Positions 1 to 11,594 of a stretch of DNA of 64,000 nucleotides are shown here, piece by piece. The DNA is from Roseitalea porphyridii. Lineage in GTDB: Bacteria > Pseudomonadota > Alphaproteobacteria > Rhizobiales > Rhizobiaceae. The stretch spans positions 310,001 to 374,000 of the forward strand of contig NZ_CP036532.1 in NCBI RefSeq assembly GCF_004331955.1, written 5' to 3'. The notes below the pieces were generated by a model. That model saw only the letters and a list, made by a program, of their open reading frames with translations. It searched no databases and was not told where the DNA came from. Position 1 is the stretch's first letter; each line of letters opens with the position of its first letter. The position numbers and the translations under genes were made by a program.

Positions 1-116
1 CGATTAATCGTTTGAGATTGTTTGCCTATTCTGTTTCACGCTCCGGACCCGCTCGCGATGAGGCGATCGGCCCGCCCGCGGGGCGGCATGCAAACCGAAA
101 CGGACCGGTGGCGATC
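1..116. other. Upstream region of pckA at the window edge
   Basis: No convincing coding sequence lies here. It opens with the 10-base palindrome CGATTAATCG (1-10) and holds a short GC hairpin at 73-85 (five-base stem) before the pckA start. In many Hyphomicrobiales pckA is divergent from the chvI/chvG two-component genes; that neighbour would lie left of the window and cannot be checked here. Confidence 0.4.
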
Positions 117-1727
<1,611 letters not shown>

Positions 1728-1752
1728 GGCGGCCGACCACCATCGGGTTCAG

Positions 1753-1775
1753 GGGCGCGTCCGCGAGGCGCGCCC
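1753..1775 (+). terminator. Probable terminator after pckA
   Basis: The inverted repeat GGGCGCG / CGCGCCC (1753-1759 and 1769-1775, 9-base loop) begins 25 bases after the pckA stop. It is followed by a T-rich run (TGTTCATTTT). This resembles an intrinsic terminator, though the T-tract is imperfect. Confidence 0.55.
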
Positions 1776-1821
1776 TGTTCATTTTCGGGCGCGATTGTGC
1801 ATTCTGGCCGCGGAGGCCGCC

Positions 1822-2511
1822 ATGACCCAACGCGCACAACCACAGCTCGTCCCGCTCGACTTCATCGCCCGAACGCCGCCGGAGACGGCCGAACGCGCGA
1901 CCGCCTTCGCCGATCTGATGGCGCGCCGGCGCACCGTGCGCGACTTTTCCGACCGCCCGGTACCCCGCGCCGTGATCGCCGACTGCCTGCGGACGGCGGC
2001 GAGCGCCCCCTCGGGCGCCAACCAGCAGCCTTGGCATTTCGTCGCGATCGGGGATCCGGCAACCAAGGCGCGCATTCGCGCAGCGGCCGAGGCCGAGGAG
2101 CGGGCGTTCTATGGCGGCCGCGCCGGCGACGAATGGCTGACGGCGCTCGCCCCGCTCGGAACCGACGCGCACAAGCCGTTCCTTGAAACCGCGCCATGGT
2201 TGATCGTCATCTTCGCCCAGCGTCACGGCGTCGGCCCGGACGGGGAGCGAATCAAGCACTACTACGTGCCCGAATCGGTCGGCATCGCCACCGGCCTGCT
2301 GATCGCCGCACTGCATAATGCCGGCCTCGCCACGCTCACCCATACGCCCTCGCCGATGGGTTTTCTCAGCGACATCTGCGGCCGCCCCGCCAACGAAAAG
2401 CCGGTCATCCTGCTCGTCGCCGGCTATCCCGCGCAGGGCGCCGTCGTGCCGGCCATCCACCGCAAGCCGTTCGAGGCGGTCGCTAGCTGGATCGAGGCCG
2501 ATGGGCGTTGA
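1822..2511 (+). CDS. Nitroreductase-family FMN-dependent oxidoreductase
   Basis: A 229-residue cytoplasmic protein of the nitroreductase fold. Visible are the N-terminal FMN-phosphate motif [14 protein letters not shown] (residues 35-48), the typical PSGANQQPW segment (63-71), and the C-terminal GYPA motif after a conserved hydrophobic strand. This pattern is closest to the iodotyrosine-deiodinase-like or BluB-like branch; the substrate cannot be read from sequence. The ATG at 1822 is preceded by GGAGG, which decides the start over an earlier in-frame codon at 1711. Its last 11 bases overlap the downstream release-factor-like gene, so the two are probably translationally coupled. Confidence 0.82.
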   Translation: MTQRAQPQLVPLDFIARTPPETAERATAFADLMARRRTVRDFSDRPVPRAVIADCLRTAASAPSGANQQPWHFVAIGDPATKARIRAAAEAEERAFYGGRAGDEWLTALAPLGTDAHKPFLETAPWLIVIFAQRHGVGPDGERIKHYYVPESVGIATGLLIAALHNAGLATLTHTPSPMGFLSDICGRPANEKPVILLVAGYPAQGAVVPAIHRKPFEAVASWIEADGR

Positions 2512-2938
2512 TCCGCTGCGCCTCGGCAACGGTCGCGAGGTCCCGGCCTGGACGCTGACCGAAGCGTTCGTGCAGTCCGCCGGGCCCGGCGGCCAGAACG
2601 TCAACAAGGTGGCGACCGCGGTGCAATTGCGCTTTCAGGCCAAGGGGTCGGGCGTCTTCACCGACAGCCAGTATGCCCGCCTGATGCGGCTTGCCGGCAA
2701 GCGCGGCACCAAGGCGGGCGAGGTCGTCATCGAGGCGAGCCGGTACCGCACCCAGGAGCGTAACCGGCAGGATGCGCGCGACCGGCTCGCGGCCCTCATA
2801 GAGAAGGCCCTGGCGCCGCCTCCGCCGCCGCGCAAGCGCACGCGGCCGACGCGCGGCTCGGTTGAGCGGCGCCTGAAGGCCAAGGCCGGTCGCGGCCAGA
2901 TCAAGAAGTTGCGCGGACCGGTCGAGGACGAGCAGTAG
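2501..2938 (+). CDS. arfB: ArfB-like peptidyl-tRNA hydrolase (ribosome rescue)
   Basis: A 145-residue class-I release-factor-like protein. It has the catalytic GGQ in GPGGQNVNK at residues 28-36, no codon-recognition domain, and a long basic tail rich in Lys and Arg after residue 100. That architecture is ArfB/YaeJ/ICT1, which enters stalled ribosomes lacking a stop codon and hydrolyses the peptidyl-tRNA, with the basic tail sitting in the empty mRNA channel. The ATG at 2501 overlaps the end of the nitroreductase gene by 11 bases. The link between the two genes is positional only; I infer no shared function. Confidence 0.9.
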   Translation: MGVDPLRLGNGREVPAWTLTEAFVQSAGPGGQNVNKVATAVQLRFQAKGSGVFTDSQYARLMRLAGKRGTKAGEVVIEASRYRTQERNRQDARDRLAALIEKALAPPPPPRKRTRPTRGSVERRLKAKAGRGQIKKLRGPVEDEQ

Positions 2939-3032
2939 TGTTCGTGGACCGCGACGCGGCCCGAAACCACTTTGAATTGTCATCTGACCGGTGCAAGACT
3001 GCCCCGTCCAACCATGACGAGGAGATGGGGCC

Positions 3033-3542
3033 ATGGGTTTTTTCGATTTCATGAAGGGTGCTGGCAAGCGGCTGGGCTTCGGCAACAGCGACGAGGAGAA
3101 CGCCGAGGCGCTGAAGACGGAGCTCGATTCGCACAATCTGGGCACCGAGGCCGTGACGGTCGAGGTCAAGGGTGATACCGCGATCGTCAAGGGCGCGGTT
3201 GCCGATCAGGCCGCCTTCGAAAAGGCGATCGTCGCGATCGGCAACACCGACGGCATCGCCAAGGTGCAGGCCGACGATCTGCGGGTGGTGGCGCCCGAAA
3301 GCGGGCTGAAGCTCGACGCGAACGCGGACATGAACGCGATCATCGCGGCGGCCACTCCGCCGGCCGAACCGAAGTTCCACACGGTCGAAAGCGGCGACAC
3401 GCTCTGGGCGATCGCCGAAAAGGCCTATGGCAATGGTTCGAAGTATGAGGCGATCTTCGAGGCCAACCGCCCGATGCTGTCGCATCCCGACAAGATCTAT
3501 CCTGGCCAGGTCTTGCGCATTCCCGATCTGGACGCGGCCTGA
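3033..3542 (+). CDS. BON and LysM domain protein (Kbp/YgaU-like)
   Basis: A 169-residue protein with a BON-like region (about residues 25-85) and a C-terminal LysM domain (about 115-167, beginning FHTVESGDTLWAIAEKAYG). This BON+LysM pairing matches Escherichia coli YgaU/Kbp, a soluble potassium-binding protein. There is no signal peptide: the N-terminus MGFFDFMKGAGKRLGFG is amphipathic. A cytoplasmic role is therefore likelier than peptidoglycan binding despite the LysM fold. A strong ribosome binding site (GAGGAG) precedes the ATG. The gene stands alone between a release-factor-like gene and an NDUFA9-like gene. Confidence 0.85.
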   Translation: MGFFDFMKGAGKRLGFGNSDEENAEALKTELDSHNLGTEAVTVEVKGDTAIVKGAVADQAAFEKAIVAIGNTDGIAKVQADDLRVVAPESGLKLDANADMNAIIAAATPPAEPKFHTVESGDTLWAIAEKAYGNGSKYEAIFEANRPMLSHPDKIYPGQVLRIPDLDAA

Positions 3543-3702
3543 TCGGTCCGCCGGCGCGTCCGGGGCGGCCTGCCGGTCGCCCCGAACCCGGGCCGGTGCG
3601 TCCAATGACCCTCTTTTCGCCCGCCGGCAAAAGCAATAGAGAGCACGCAACCGATCAAGGCCGGCCGCCGGCCGGTCCAATTTGCGTGCGGAGAGCGAAC
3701 CG

Positions 3703-4698
3703 ATGACGACATTGTCCGACCAGCCCAAGGTGATCACCGTATTCGGCGGTTCGGGGTTTCTGGGTCGCCACGTCACGCGGGCGCTGGCCAAGCGCGGTTA
3801 CCGGGTGCGCGCGGCCGTGCGCCGGCCCGATCTTGCGTTTCACCTGCAGCCGCTCGGCGATGTCGGCCAGATCGCCGCCATCCAGGCCAATCTGCGGCAC
3901 AAATGGTCCGTCGAGCGCGCCGTCGAGGGCGCCGATGCGGCAATCAACCTTGTCGGCATCCTGGCCGAGCGGGGCAAGCAGGGGTTCGACACGGTGCAGG
4001 CCTATGGCGCGCGCTACGTCGCCGAGGAATGCGAGGACGCCGGCATTCCGCTCGTCCACGTCTCGGCGATCGGCGCCGACCCGGACAGCCCGTCCGGCTA
4101 CGCAAGATCGAAGGCGCGCGGCGAGGACTGGGTGCGGCAGACGCTCGGCGAGCGCGCGGTCATCATGCGCCCGTCGATCGTGTTCGGGCCGGAGGATGAT
4201 TTCTTCAACCAGTTCGCGGCGATGGCGCGCTATTCGCCGGCATTGCCGCTGATCGGTGGCGGCGAGACCAGGTTCCAGCCGGTCTATGTGGGCGACGTCG
4301 CCGAGGCGATCGCGCGCGGCATAGACGGGCGGCTGAAGGGCGGAACGACCTACGAACTCGGCGGTCCGGAGGTCATGACGTTCCGCAGATGCCTCGAGGA
4401 GATGCTCGAGGTGATCGAGCGCAAGCGTGCCCTGATCTCGATCCCCTGGTGGGCCGCCTCCATGCAGGGGCGCTTCTTCCAGATGCTGCCCGGCAAGCCG
4501 CTGATCACCGAGGACCAGGTCCGGCTTCTCAGGCAGGACAACGTCGTCTCGCAGGCGGCCATCGACGAGGGCCGCACGCTCGAGGAGATCGGCGTCAAGG
4601 CCGCGTCCGTCGAAGCGATCCTGCCGACCTATCTGTGGCGGTTCCGGGTGAGCGGACAGTTCCGCAAGCAGCACGAACCGCAGGACGCCGAGGGCTGA
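3703..4698 (+). CDS. NDUFA9-like NAD(P)-binding protein (complex I-associated)
   Basis: A 331-residue atypical short-chain dehydrogenase with the dinucleotide motif GGSGFLG at residues 15-21 and the SDR-like segment SGYARSKARGEDWVR. The sequence resembles the complex I NDUFA9 family of alphaproteobacteria and mitochondria, which binds NADPH structurally and stabilises NADH dehydrogenase. No nuo genes occur in this window, so the complex I link rests on family resemblance. The ATG at 3703 follows GAGAGCGAACCG; a TTG at 3682 is possible but adds only seven unconvincing residues. It could alternatively act as a stand-alone epimerase or reductase. Confidence 0.8.
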   Translation: MTTLSDQPKVITVFGGSGFLGRHVTRALAKRGYRVRAAVRRPDLAFHLQPLGDVGQIAAIQANLRHKWSVERAVEGADAAINLVGILAERGKQGFDTVQAYGARYVAEECEDAGIPLVHVSAIGADPDSPSGYARSKARGEDWVRQTLGERAVIMRPSIVFGPEDDFFNQFAAMARYSPALPLIGGGETRFQPVYVGDVAEAIARGIDGRLKGGTTYELGGPEVMTFRRCLEEMLEVIERKRALISIPWWAASMQGRFFQMLPGKPLITEDQVRLLRQDNVVSQAAIDEGRTLEEIGVKAASVEAILPTYLWRFRVSGQFRKQHEPQDAEG

Positions 4699-4737
4699 AC
4701 CGCCACTCGGGCGTCTTCTTCCGGCAAAGCGGTGGCC

Positions 4738-5463
4738 TCAGGCCGCGGTCGCCGAGCGCGCTTCCCTGTCTGCGATCGCCTTGTGCAGATGCACCATCAG
4801 CGCCGCGCCGAACAGCGGCGTCATCAGGTTGACGATCGGAATGGCCATGAACCCGGCGATCAGCAGCCCGGCCATGATCACCGTGCCCGAATTTTTCGAG
4901 CGAAGCGCATTTGCGTCCGCCTCGCCCGCAAAACGCATCGCGGCGAACTGGAAGTATTCGCGGCCGAGCAGATAGGCGTTCACCGCAAGGAACGCGATCA
5001 GATTGATGCCGGGGACCAGCAGCAGGATCAGCGCCAAAAGGTTGCCGGCGACCACCACGCCGAAGAACTTGATGCCCAGCACGATCGATCGGCCGAGCGG
5101 CAGCGGCGCGCCGGTCGGTTCGCCCGGATAGTCCTGCCGCTCGATATGCTCGGCGACGTCGTCGAGGAAGATGCCGGCGATCACGGCGCTGACCGGTCCG
5201 ATCAGGAAGGCAAGGCCCACGGCCAGCGCGATGCCGGCGGCGATCGCGGCGACCAGACCGACGGTCCCGGTCCAGTCGGGCAGGGCGAAGCCGGAGACGA
5301 AGGCCTCGAAATAGGGCAGCGCCGCCCATTCGACGGCATAGCGGACCGCGAACCAGATCGCGATCAGGCCGACGAGCGTCAGACCGATCGATTTCCACAG
5401 GACCTGGCGAAGGGCCGGGTCCAGCAGTTCGCCGAGTGCCTTGCGTGCCGATGCGATGACCAT
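4738..5463 (-). CDS. EI24/CysZ-like integral membrane protein
   Basis: A 241-residue multi-pass inner-membrane protein with hydrophobic segments near residues 17-35, 55-85, 125-165 and 185-225. The pattern and the central PGINLIAFLAVNAYLLGREYF region match the EI24 domain family, which includes the sulfate permease CysZ and is often annotated as a sulfate transporter family protein in rhizobia. No cysteine-biosynthesis genes are adjacent, so sulfate transport is not supported by context. The ATG at 5463 gives an N-terminus MVIASARKALGELLDP that fits the family. It is convergent with the NDUFA9-like gene, with 39 bases between the stops. Confidence 0.72.
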   Translation of the reverse strand: MVIASARKALGELLDPALRQVLWKSIGLTLVGLIAIWFAVRYAVEWAALPYFEAFVSGFALPDWTGTVGLVAAIAAGIALAVGLAFLIGPVSAVIAGIFLDDVAEHIERQDYPGEPTGAPLPLGRSIVLGIKFFGVVVAGNLLALILLLVPGINLIAFLAVNAYLLGREYFQFAAMRFAGEADANALRSKNSGTVIMAGLLIAGFMAIPIVNLMTPLFGAALMVHLHKAIADREARSATAA

Positions 5464-5564
5464 GGCGGGCAGATGGGGGCACGGGGCCGGCGATGCAACA
5501 AGCACTCCGCCTTCCAATCGTCGGCGCGGCACGTTAAAGCCGGTCCGACCAACCGGGACGGATC

Positions 5565-6566
5565 ATGAGCCAGTACGACGTTCTTTGCATCGGCAACGCG
5601 ATTGTCGACATCATCGCACGCGCCGAGGACGCTTTCCTGCGCGAGAACAACATCATCAGGGGCGCGATGAACCTCATCGACGCCGAGCGCGCCGAACTCC
5701 TCTACGACCGGATGGGTCCGGCCGTGGAGACGTCCGGCGGCAGTGCCGGCAACACGGCGGCCGGCGTCGCAAGCCTCGGCGGCACGGCGGCCTTCTTCGG
5801 CAAGGTGTCCGACGATGCCCTGGGCGACATTTACCGGCACGATATCCGCGCCCAGGGCGTTGCCTTCGACACGCCCGCGCTCAATGGCCATCCGCCGACC
5901 GCGCGGTCGATGATCTTCGTCACGCCCGACGGCGAGCGTTCGATGAACACCTATCTGGGCGCCTGCGTCGAACTGGGGCCGGAGGATGTCGAGGAAGAAA
6001 AGGCGGCCGGCGCCAAGGTGACCTATTTCGAGGGCTATCTGTGGGATCCGCCGCGCGCCAAGACGGCGATCCGCGAAACCGCGCGCATCGCCCATGAGAA
6101 CGGCCGCGAAGTGGCGATGACGCTGTCGGACCCGTTCTGCGTGGACCGCTATCGCGAGGAGTTTCTCGACCTGATGCGTTCGGGCACGGTCGACATCGTG
6201 TTCGCCAACGAGGAAGAGGCCAAGTCGCTCTACCAGACCGCCGACCTCGAAACGGCGCGCGAGGCGCTGGCCGCCGACTGCAAGATCGCCATCGTCACCC
6301 GGTCCGAGAAGGGCTCGATGATCATCAATGGCGATGGGACCCATATTCCGATCGACGCCGACCCGGTCGACAATCTGGTCGACACGACCGGCGCCGGCGA
6401 TCTCTACGCGGCCGGCTTCCTTTACGGCTACACCAACGGCATGGACATGCAGGCCTGCGGCCGGCTGGGCTCGCTCGCCGCTTCGATCATCATCCAGCAG
6501 ATCGGCCCGCGCGCGCAGGTCTCGCTGCGCCAGGCGGCGATCGACGCGGGCCTAATCAGGTCCTGA
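5565..6566 (+). CDS. Adenosine kinase / PfkB-family sugar kinase
   Basis: A 333-residue ribokinase-fold kinase. It shows the GGSAGNTAAGVASLGG substrate-side motif near residue 64 and the catalytic PfkB signature DTTGAGDLYAAGFLYG near residue 273, where the Asp of GAGD is the base. Similar alphaproteobacterial proteins are called adenosine kinase (adenosine to AMP), which would complement the nucleoside salvage genes at 26.5-36 kb. PfkB families are poorly resolved by sequence alone, so another nucleoside or sugar could be the substrate. Its stop codon abuts the grpE stop on the other strand with no spacer. Confidence 0.8.
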   Translation: MSQYDVLCIGNAIVDIIARAEDAFLRENNIIRGAMNLIDAERAELLYDRMGPAVETSGGSAGNTAAGVASLGGTAAFFGKVSDDALGDIYRHDIRAQGVAFDTPALNGHPPTARSMIFVTPDGERSMNTYLGACVELGPEDVEEEKAAGAKVTYFEGYLWDPPRAKTAIRETARIAHENGREVAMTLSDPFCVDRYREEFLDLMRSGTVDIVFANEEEAKSLYQTADLETAREALAADCKIAIVTRSEKGSMIINGDGTHIPIDADPVDNLVDTTGAGDLYAAGFLYGYTNGMDMQACGRLGSLAASIIIQQIGPRAQVSLRQAAIDAGLIRS

Positions 6567-6576
6567 TCAGGCGTCG
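6542..6576. terminator. Shared bidirectional hairpin at abutting stop codons
   Basis: A near-perfect inverted repeat (CGACGC at 6542-6547 against GCGTCG at 6571-6576, with CTAATCAGG / CCTGATCAG inside) is centred on the junction where the kinase stop (6564-6566) and the grpE stop (6567-6569, minus) touch. It lacks a T-tract. It is a candidate bidirectional terminator built into the last codons of both genes. Confidence 0.5.
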
Positions 6577-7337
6577 CGTTCGGCCTGTTCGTTGGGCGGA
6601 CCGGGCTCGGCGTCGGGTGGCGTTTCGGCCGGTTGCTTGGGGCCGCCCTTGGCGATACCGACCATCGCCGGGCGCAGCACCCGATCGCCGATCGAGTAGC
6701 CGGCCTGCACCACCTGCACGACCGTGCCGTTCGGCACGTCCGGGTTCGGCACCTCGAACATCGCCTGATGGAAGTTCGGATCGAACTTCTCGCCCTCGGG
6801 CGCGAGCTGCCTGACGCCGTGGCGCTCCATGGTCGACAGCATCGACTTTTCGGTCAGTTCGACACCTTCGAGCAGGTTCTTGAGCGCCGGATCGGCGTTC
6901 TGCCGCTGCTCGTCCGTCACCGCCTCGATGGCGCGGCGCAGATTGTCGGTCACGCCCAGCATGTCGCGGGCAAAGCCGGCGATCGCGAAATTCTTGGCGT
7001 CGGCGACCTCGCGCTGCGTGCGCTTGCGCAGGTTCTCCATGTCGGCGGCCAGCCGCAGCAGCCGTTCCTTCATGTCGGTGTTTTCGGCCTGGATCGCCTC
7101 GATTTCCTCGGCGATGGCCGAGCCAGCCACGCCGCTTTCGGCCGATTCATAGTCGAAATGCTCGCCGTCCTGGTCGGCCTCGAATTCCGCATAGGCGTCG
7201 GCGTCTTCGGCCGCCGCGCGCCGGCGTGCGGCGCGGTCGGCCTTCAGCAGGTCGTCGGCGGCCTTGCGCAGGCTCTCGCGGCTGGCGGGATTGACGTCGG
7301 GGCCGGCATCGTCCGGCTTGCGATCATTGTCAGCCAT
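6567..7337 (-). CDS. grpE: GrpE nucleotide exchange factor
   Basis: A 256-residue cytoplasmic co-chaperone that drives ADP release from DnaK. The long central coiled coil (about residues 75-125, [19 protein letters not shown] then [12 protein letters not shown]) and the C-terminal beta domain with [16 protein letters not shown] are diagnostic. The protein is longer than the usual 190-210 residues because of an acidic, low-complexity N-terminal extension of about 70 residues and a Pro-rich tail. It lies 84 bases downstream of hrcA on the same strand, the standard alphaproteobacterial hrcA-grpE arrangement, so heat-shock control is likely. The ATG at 7337 follows AGGATGA. Confidence 0.96.
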   Translation of the reverse strand: MADNDRKPDDAGPDVNPASRESLRKAADDLLKADRAARRRAAAEDADAYAEFEADQDGEHFDYESAESGVAGSAIAEEIEAIQAENTDMKERLLRLAADMENLRKRTQREVADAKNFAIAGFARDMLGVTDNLRRAIEAVTDEQRQNADPALKNLLEGVELTEKSMLSTMERHGVRQLAPEGEKFDPNFHQAMFEVPNPDVPNGTVVQVVQAGYSIGDRVLRPAMVGIAKGGPKQPAETPPDAEPGPPNEQAERDA

Positions 7338-7421
7338 TCATCCTGTCCATCGGTTCGGGAAAGCGTTTCGGCCGCGATATCGAGTTTGCCGGGGCAAAAA
7401 TCAACCCCGGCGGGCGGCGCT

Positions 7422-8504
7422 TCACTCGCGCTCGATGATGCGCGAGACCAGTTGGGCTGTGTAGTCGACCATCGGCACGATGCGCGCATAGTTCAGCCGC
7501 GTCGGGCCCAGAACGCCGAGCGCGCCGACCACGCGGCGGTTGCCGTCCCGGTAGGGCGCGACGACGAGCGAGGAGCCCGACAGCGAGAAAAGCCGGTTCT
7601 CCGAGCCGATGAAGATGCGCACGCCCGACCCCGATTCGGCCATGTCGAGCACCGAGATGATCTCTTCCTTGCGCTCGAGATCGTCGAGCAGCATCTTGGT
7701 GCGCTCGATCTCCTCGGCATCGGTGAGGTTTTCGAGAAGGTTCGCCCGCCCGCGCACGATCAGCTGTCGCGGCTGCCCGTCATTGGCGCCCGACCAGACC
7801 GCAAGACCCCGCTCGACCAGGCTGGCGCTGAGTTCGTTCAGTTCGGCGCGGACCTCGCGGCGCTTGGCGTTGATGGCGTCACGCGCACCGGCAAGCGTCT
7901 GGCCGCGCGCATGGTGATTGAGGAAGTTGGCTGCCTCGGCCAGTTGCGAGGCGGTCATGCCGGCAGGCAGGTCGATGACCCGGTTTTCGACATCGCCCGA
8001 TTCCCAGACCAGTACGGCGAGCGCCTTGGTCTCCTCGAGCCGGACGAATTCGATGTGCTTGAGCGCCCCGTCGCGTTTGGCGGCCAGCACCAGTCCGGCC
8101 CCGTTCGAGACGCGGCTGAGCATCTGGCTGGCTTCGGTCAGCAACTGCTCGGTGTGCGGATGGCCCTCGCCGGCGCCGAGCTGGCTTTCGATCAGCATGC
8201 GTTCCTCGTCGCTGACCTCGCCGGTGTCCATGAACGCGTCGACGAAGAACCGCAGACCCTGTTCGGTCGGCAGCCGGCCGGCCGAAACGTGCGGCGAATA
8301 GATCAGCCCGAGCGTTTCGAGATCGCTCATCACGTTGCGCACCGAAGCCGGCGACAGCGAGGTCGGCAGCATCTTCGACAGGTTGCGCGAGCCGACCGGC
8401 TCGCCCTCGATCAGATAGCTCTCGACGATGCGCCGGAAGATGTCGCGCGAACGCTCGTCGAGCTTGTCGTCGAGATCAGCGTGTTTGGCGGTGATCGGCG
8501 TCAT
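7422..8504 (-). CDS. hrcA: Heat-inducible transcription repressor HrcA
   Basis: A 360-residue repressor of class I heat-shock genes. It has an N-terminal winged helix (about residues 10-75, including the conserved SPASVRNVMSDLETLGLI), a GAF-like middle and a C-terminal IGSENRLFSLSGSSLVVAPY segment typical of the family. HrcA binds CIRCE elements upstream of groESL; I found no CIRCE consensus (TTAGCACTC-N9-GAGTGCTAA) in front of this gene, so autoregulation is not supported here. The ATG at 8504 is preferred over a TTG two codons upstream. It is divergent from rph across about 125 bases. Confidence 0.96.
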   Translation of the reverse strand: MTPITAKHADLDDKLDERSRDIFRRIVESYLIEGEPVGSRNLSKMLPTSLSPASVRNVMSDLETLGLIYSPHVSAGRLPTEQGLRFFVDAFMDTGEVSDEERMLIESQLGAGEGHPHTEQLLTEASQMLSRVSNGAGLVLAAKRDGALKHIEFVRLEETKALAVLVWESGDVENRVIDLPAGMTASQLAEAANFLNHHARGQTLAGARDAINAKRREVRAELNELSASLVERGLAVWSGANDGQPRQLIVRGRANLLENLTDAEEIERTKMLLDDLERKEEIISVLDMAESGSGVRIFIGSENRLFSLSGSSLVVAPYRDGNRRVVGALGVLGPTRLNYARIVPMVDYTAQLVSRIIERE

Positions 8505-8628
8505 GGGCAAGGGGCGGCACCTGTGGTCACCCAGATATATTGCAGCGCCACGCGGCGGAAAAGAGGCGCTTTCGCGCGGCGGCGAAACCGTCTAAACGGG
8601 CGCCGACCCTCGAACCGAAGGACTTTCC

Positions 8629-9351
<723 letters not shown>

Positions 9352-9359
9352 AGAAAGCC

Positions 9360-9770
9360 ATGCAGCCCGATGGGATCCTCGAAACGGCGCTCTATGCCGA
9401 CGATCTGGCGGCGGCGAAGGCCTTCTATGGCACGGTGATCGGCCTTACGGTGATCACCGAGGTCGCCGGCCGGCATGTGTTCTTTCGCTGCGGCGACGGC
9501 GTCCTGTTGCTGTTCGATCCCGCCGCGACGGCACAGCCGCCGTCCGATCCGTCCATGCCGGTGCCGCCGCACGGCGCGCACGGGCCGGGCCATGCCTGCT
9601 TTCGCGTCGCCGGCGACGCGCTCGATGGCTGGCGTGATCATCTCGAAGAGGCGGGCATCGCCATCGAGGCCGATTTCCGCTGGCCGAACGGCGCGCGCTC
9701 GCTCTACTTCCGCGATCCGGCCGGCAACAGTCTTGAAATCTCCGAACCCAAGCTGTGGGGCCTTGCATGA
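9360..9770 (+). CDS. VOC-family (glyoxalase/bleomycin-resistance fold) protein
   Basis: A 136-residue protein with the paired beta-alpha-beta-beta-beta modules of the vicinal oxygen chelate fold. The first module starts [19 protein letters not shown] and the second ends [19 protein letters not shown], which supplies the typical metal-ligand Glu. The reaction cannot be assigned; glyoxalase, dioxygenase and resistance proteins share this fold. It sits eight bases after rph and its last four bases overlap the rdgB start (ATGA), so it is co-translated with rdgB. That placement between rph and rdgB looks like an accessory insertion into the usual rph-rdgB pair. Confidence 0.8.
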   Translation: MQPDGILETALYADDLAAAKAFYGTVIGLTVITEVAGRHVFFRCGDGVLLLFDPAATAQPPSDPSMPVPPHGAHGPGHACFRVAGDALDGWRDHLEEAGIAIEADFRWPNGARSLYFRDPAGNSLEISEPKLWGLA

Positions 9771-10414
9771 CGCGCCGTCTCGAACCGGGCCGGCTCGTGC
9801 TCGCCACCCACAATGACGGCAAGCTGCGCGAGATGCGCGGCCTGATCGGCCCGTTCGGTTTCGACGTGGTCTCGGCGGGCGAACTGGGCCTTGCCGAGCC
9901 CGACGAGGATGGCACGACCTTCGAGCAGAACGCCCGCACCAAGGCGATGGCCGCCATGCAGGCTTCCGGCCTGCCCGCGCTCGCCGACGACAGCGGCATC
10001 TGCGTCGAGGCGCTCGACGGTGCCCCCGGCGTCTACACCGCCGACTGGGCCGAGACCGGCAATGGCCGCGACTTCATGATGGCGATGCGCACCGTCGAGG
10101 AAAAACTGCAGGCGGCCGGCGCGACCGCGCCCGACGAGCGTCGTGCCGCCTTCGTCGCCGTCCTGTGCCTGGCCTTTCCGGACGGCCATTGCGAATTCTT
10201 CCGCGGCGAGGCGCCCGGTCACCTGGTCTGGCCGCCGCGCGGCGATCTTGGCTTCGGCTACGATCCGGTGTTCGTGCCCGACGGGCACGACCGCACCTTC
10301 GGCGAGATGACCGCCGACGAGAAACATGGCTGGACGCCGGGCGACGCCGAGGCCTTGTCGCATCGCGCCCGGGCCTTCAGACTGTTTGCCCATGACTGTC
10401 TGGGCGTCACCTGA
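9767..10414 (+). CDS. rdgB: XTP/dITP pyrophosphatase (RdgB/HAM1)
   Basis: A 215-residue house-cleaning enzyme that hydrolyses non-canonical purine nucleoside triphosphates (dITP, XTP) to monophosphates and keeps them out of DNA. It opens with the diagnostic [12 protein letters not shown] and carries [35 protein letters not shown], and [12 protein letters not shown], all hallmarks of the family. The start is set by the four-base ATGA overlap with the VOC gene. Its 3' end overlaps the hemW start by 23 bases. Assignment is secure. Confidence 0.96.
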   Translation: MTRRLEPGRLVLATHNDGKLREMRGLIGPFGFDVVSAGELGLAEPDEDGTTFEQNARTKAMAAMQASGLPALADDSGICVEALDGAPGVYTADWAETGNGRDFMMAMRTVEEKLQAAGATAPDERRAAFVAVLCLAFPDGHCEFFRGEAPGHLVWPPRGDLGFGYDPVFVPDGHDRTFGEMTADEKHGWTPGDAEALSHRARAFRLFAHDCLGVT

Positions 10415-11594
10415 AGACGCGGCCCGCGCGACCATCAATGGCGATGATGGCGCGCCGGGTTTCGGCGTCTATCTGCACTGGCCGTTCTGCGCGGCCAAAT
10501 GCCCCTATTGCGACTTCAATTCCCACGTCCGGCACGGGCCGGTGGATCAGGCCGACTTCGCCGCCGCCTACGTCGCCGAAATCGCGCATATGCGCGCGCT
10601 GACCGGTCCGCGCACCGTCACCTCGATCTTCATCGGCGGCGGCACGCCCTCGCTGATGGCGCCCGAAACGGTCGATACGCTGCTGGAGGCGGTGGCGCGA
10701 AGCTGGTCCGTGCCGGCCGGCGTCGAGATCACCATGGAGGCCAACCCGCAGTCGGCCGACGCGGACCGTTTTGCCGGCTATCGGTCGGCGGGCGTCAACC
10801 GGCTGTCGCTCGGCGTTCAGGCGCTCGACGACGCCGATCTGCGCTTTCTGGGCCGGCTGCACGATGTCGCCGAAGCCCGCGCGGCGATCGACCTGGCCCG
10901 CCGGACCTTCCCGCGCCTGTCCTTCGATCTGATCTATGCAAGGCCCGGTCAGACGCCTGAGGCCTGGGAAGGCGAACTGCGCCAGGCCATCGCGCTCGCC
11001 GCCGATCATCTGTCGCTCTACCAACTCACCATTGAGGATGGCACGCCGTTCAGGACGCTGCACGATGCCGGCCGCATCGCCATGCCCGATGGCGATCTGG
11101 CGGGCGATCTCTATGCGCTGACCCAGGACGTGACGGCCGCCGCCGGTTTGCCGGCTTATGAAATATCGAACCATGCCGTGCCGGGCGCCGAGAGCCGGCA
11201 CAATCTGACCTATTGGCGCTATGGCGACAATGCCGGCATCGGCCCCGGGGCGCATGGCCGGTTCGACGCCGATGGGGCAAGGCGCGTCACCATCACCGAG
11301 CCGCACCCCGAAACCTGGCTGGGCCGGATTGCCGAGCACGGGCACGGCATCGCCGAGACCGAGACGCTCCTCGCCGATGCACAAGCTGACGAGATGCTGA
11401 TGATGGGGCTGAGGCTTGTGGAGGGTCTCGATCTCGCCCGCTACGAAACGCTCGGCGGTGGGCCACTCCCGGCCGACAAGCTGCAGGCGATGATCGATCT
11501 GGGCATGGTCGAACGGCTCGGCAATGCGCGCATCCGCGCGACGGCGCGCGGGCGCATGGTGCTCGACGCGATCATCGCGGAACTGGCGCGCTGA
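10392..11594 (+). CDS. hemW: Radical SAM heme chaperone HemW
   Basis: A 400-residue radical SAM protein with the cluster-binding motif CAAKCPYC (Cys33, Cys37, Cys40) and the GGGTPS motif that contacts SAM. It lacks obvious features of true coproporphyrinogen dehydrogenase and matches the shorter HemW branch, which binds heme and delivers it to respiratory enzymes. The chosen ATG at 10392 lies inside the end of rdgB and gives [13 protein letters not shown]. Its stop shares one base with the rsmI start (TGATG), so translation is coupled. Older annotations call it HemN-like oxidase. Confidence 0.93.
   Translation: MTVWASPEDAARATINGDDGAPGFGVYLHWPFCAAKCPYCDFNSHVRHGPVDQADFAAAYVAEIAHMRALTGPRTVTSIFIGGGTPSLMAPETVDTLLEAVARSWSVPAGVEITMEANPQSADADRFAGYRSAGVNRLSLGVQALDDADLRFLGRLHDVAEARAAIDLARRTFPRLSFDLIYARPGQTPEAWEGELRQAIALAADHLSLYQLTIEDGTPFRTLHDAGRIAMPDGDLAGDLYALTQDVTAAAGLPAYEISNHAVPGAESRHNLTYWRYGDNAGIGPGAHGRFDADGARRVTITEPHPETWLGRIAEHGHGIAETETLLADAQADEMLMMGLRLVEGLDLARYETLGGGPLPADKLQAMIDLGMVERLGNARIRATARGRMVLDAIIAELAR

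Noticed and set aside
8505-8628. CIRCE element before hrcA
   Set aside because: No TTAGCACTC-N9-GAGTGCTAA or near match in the divergent gap.
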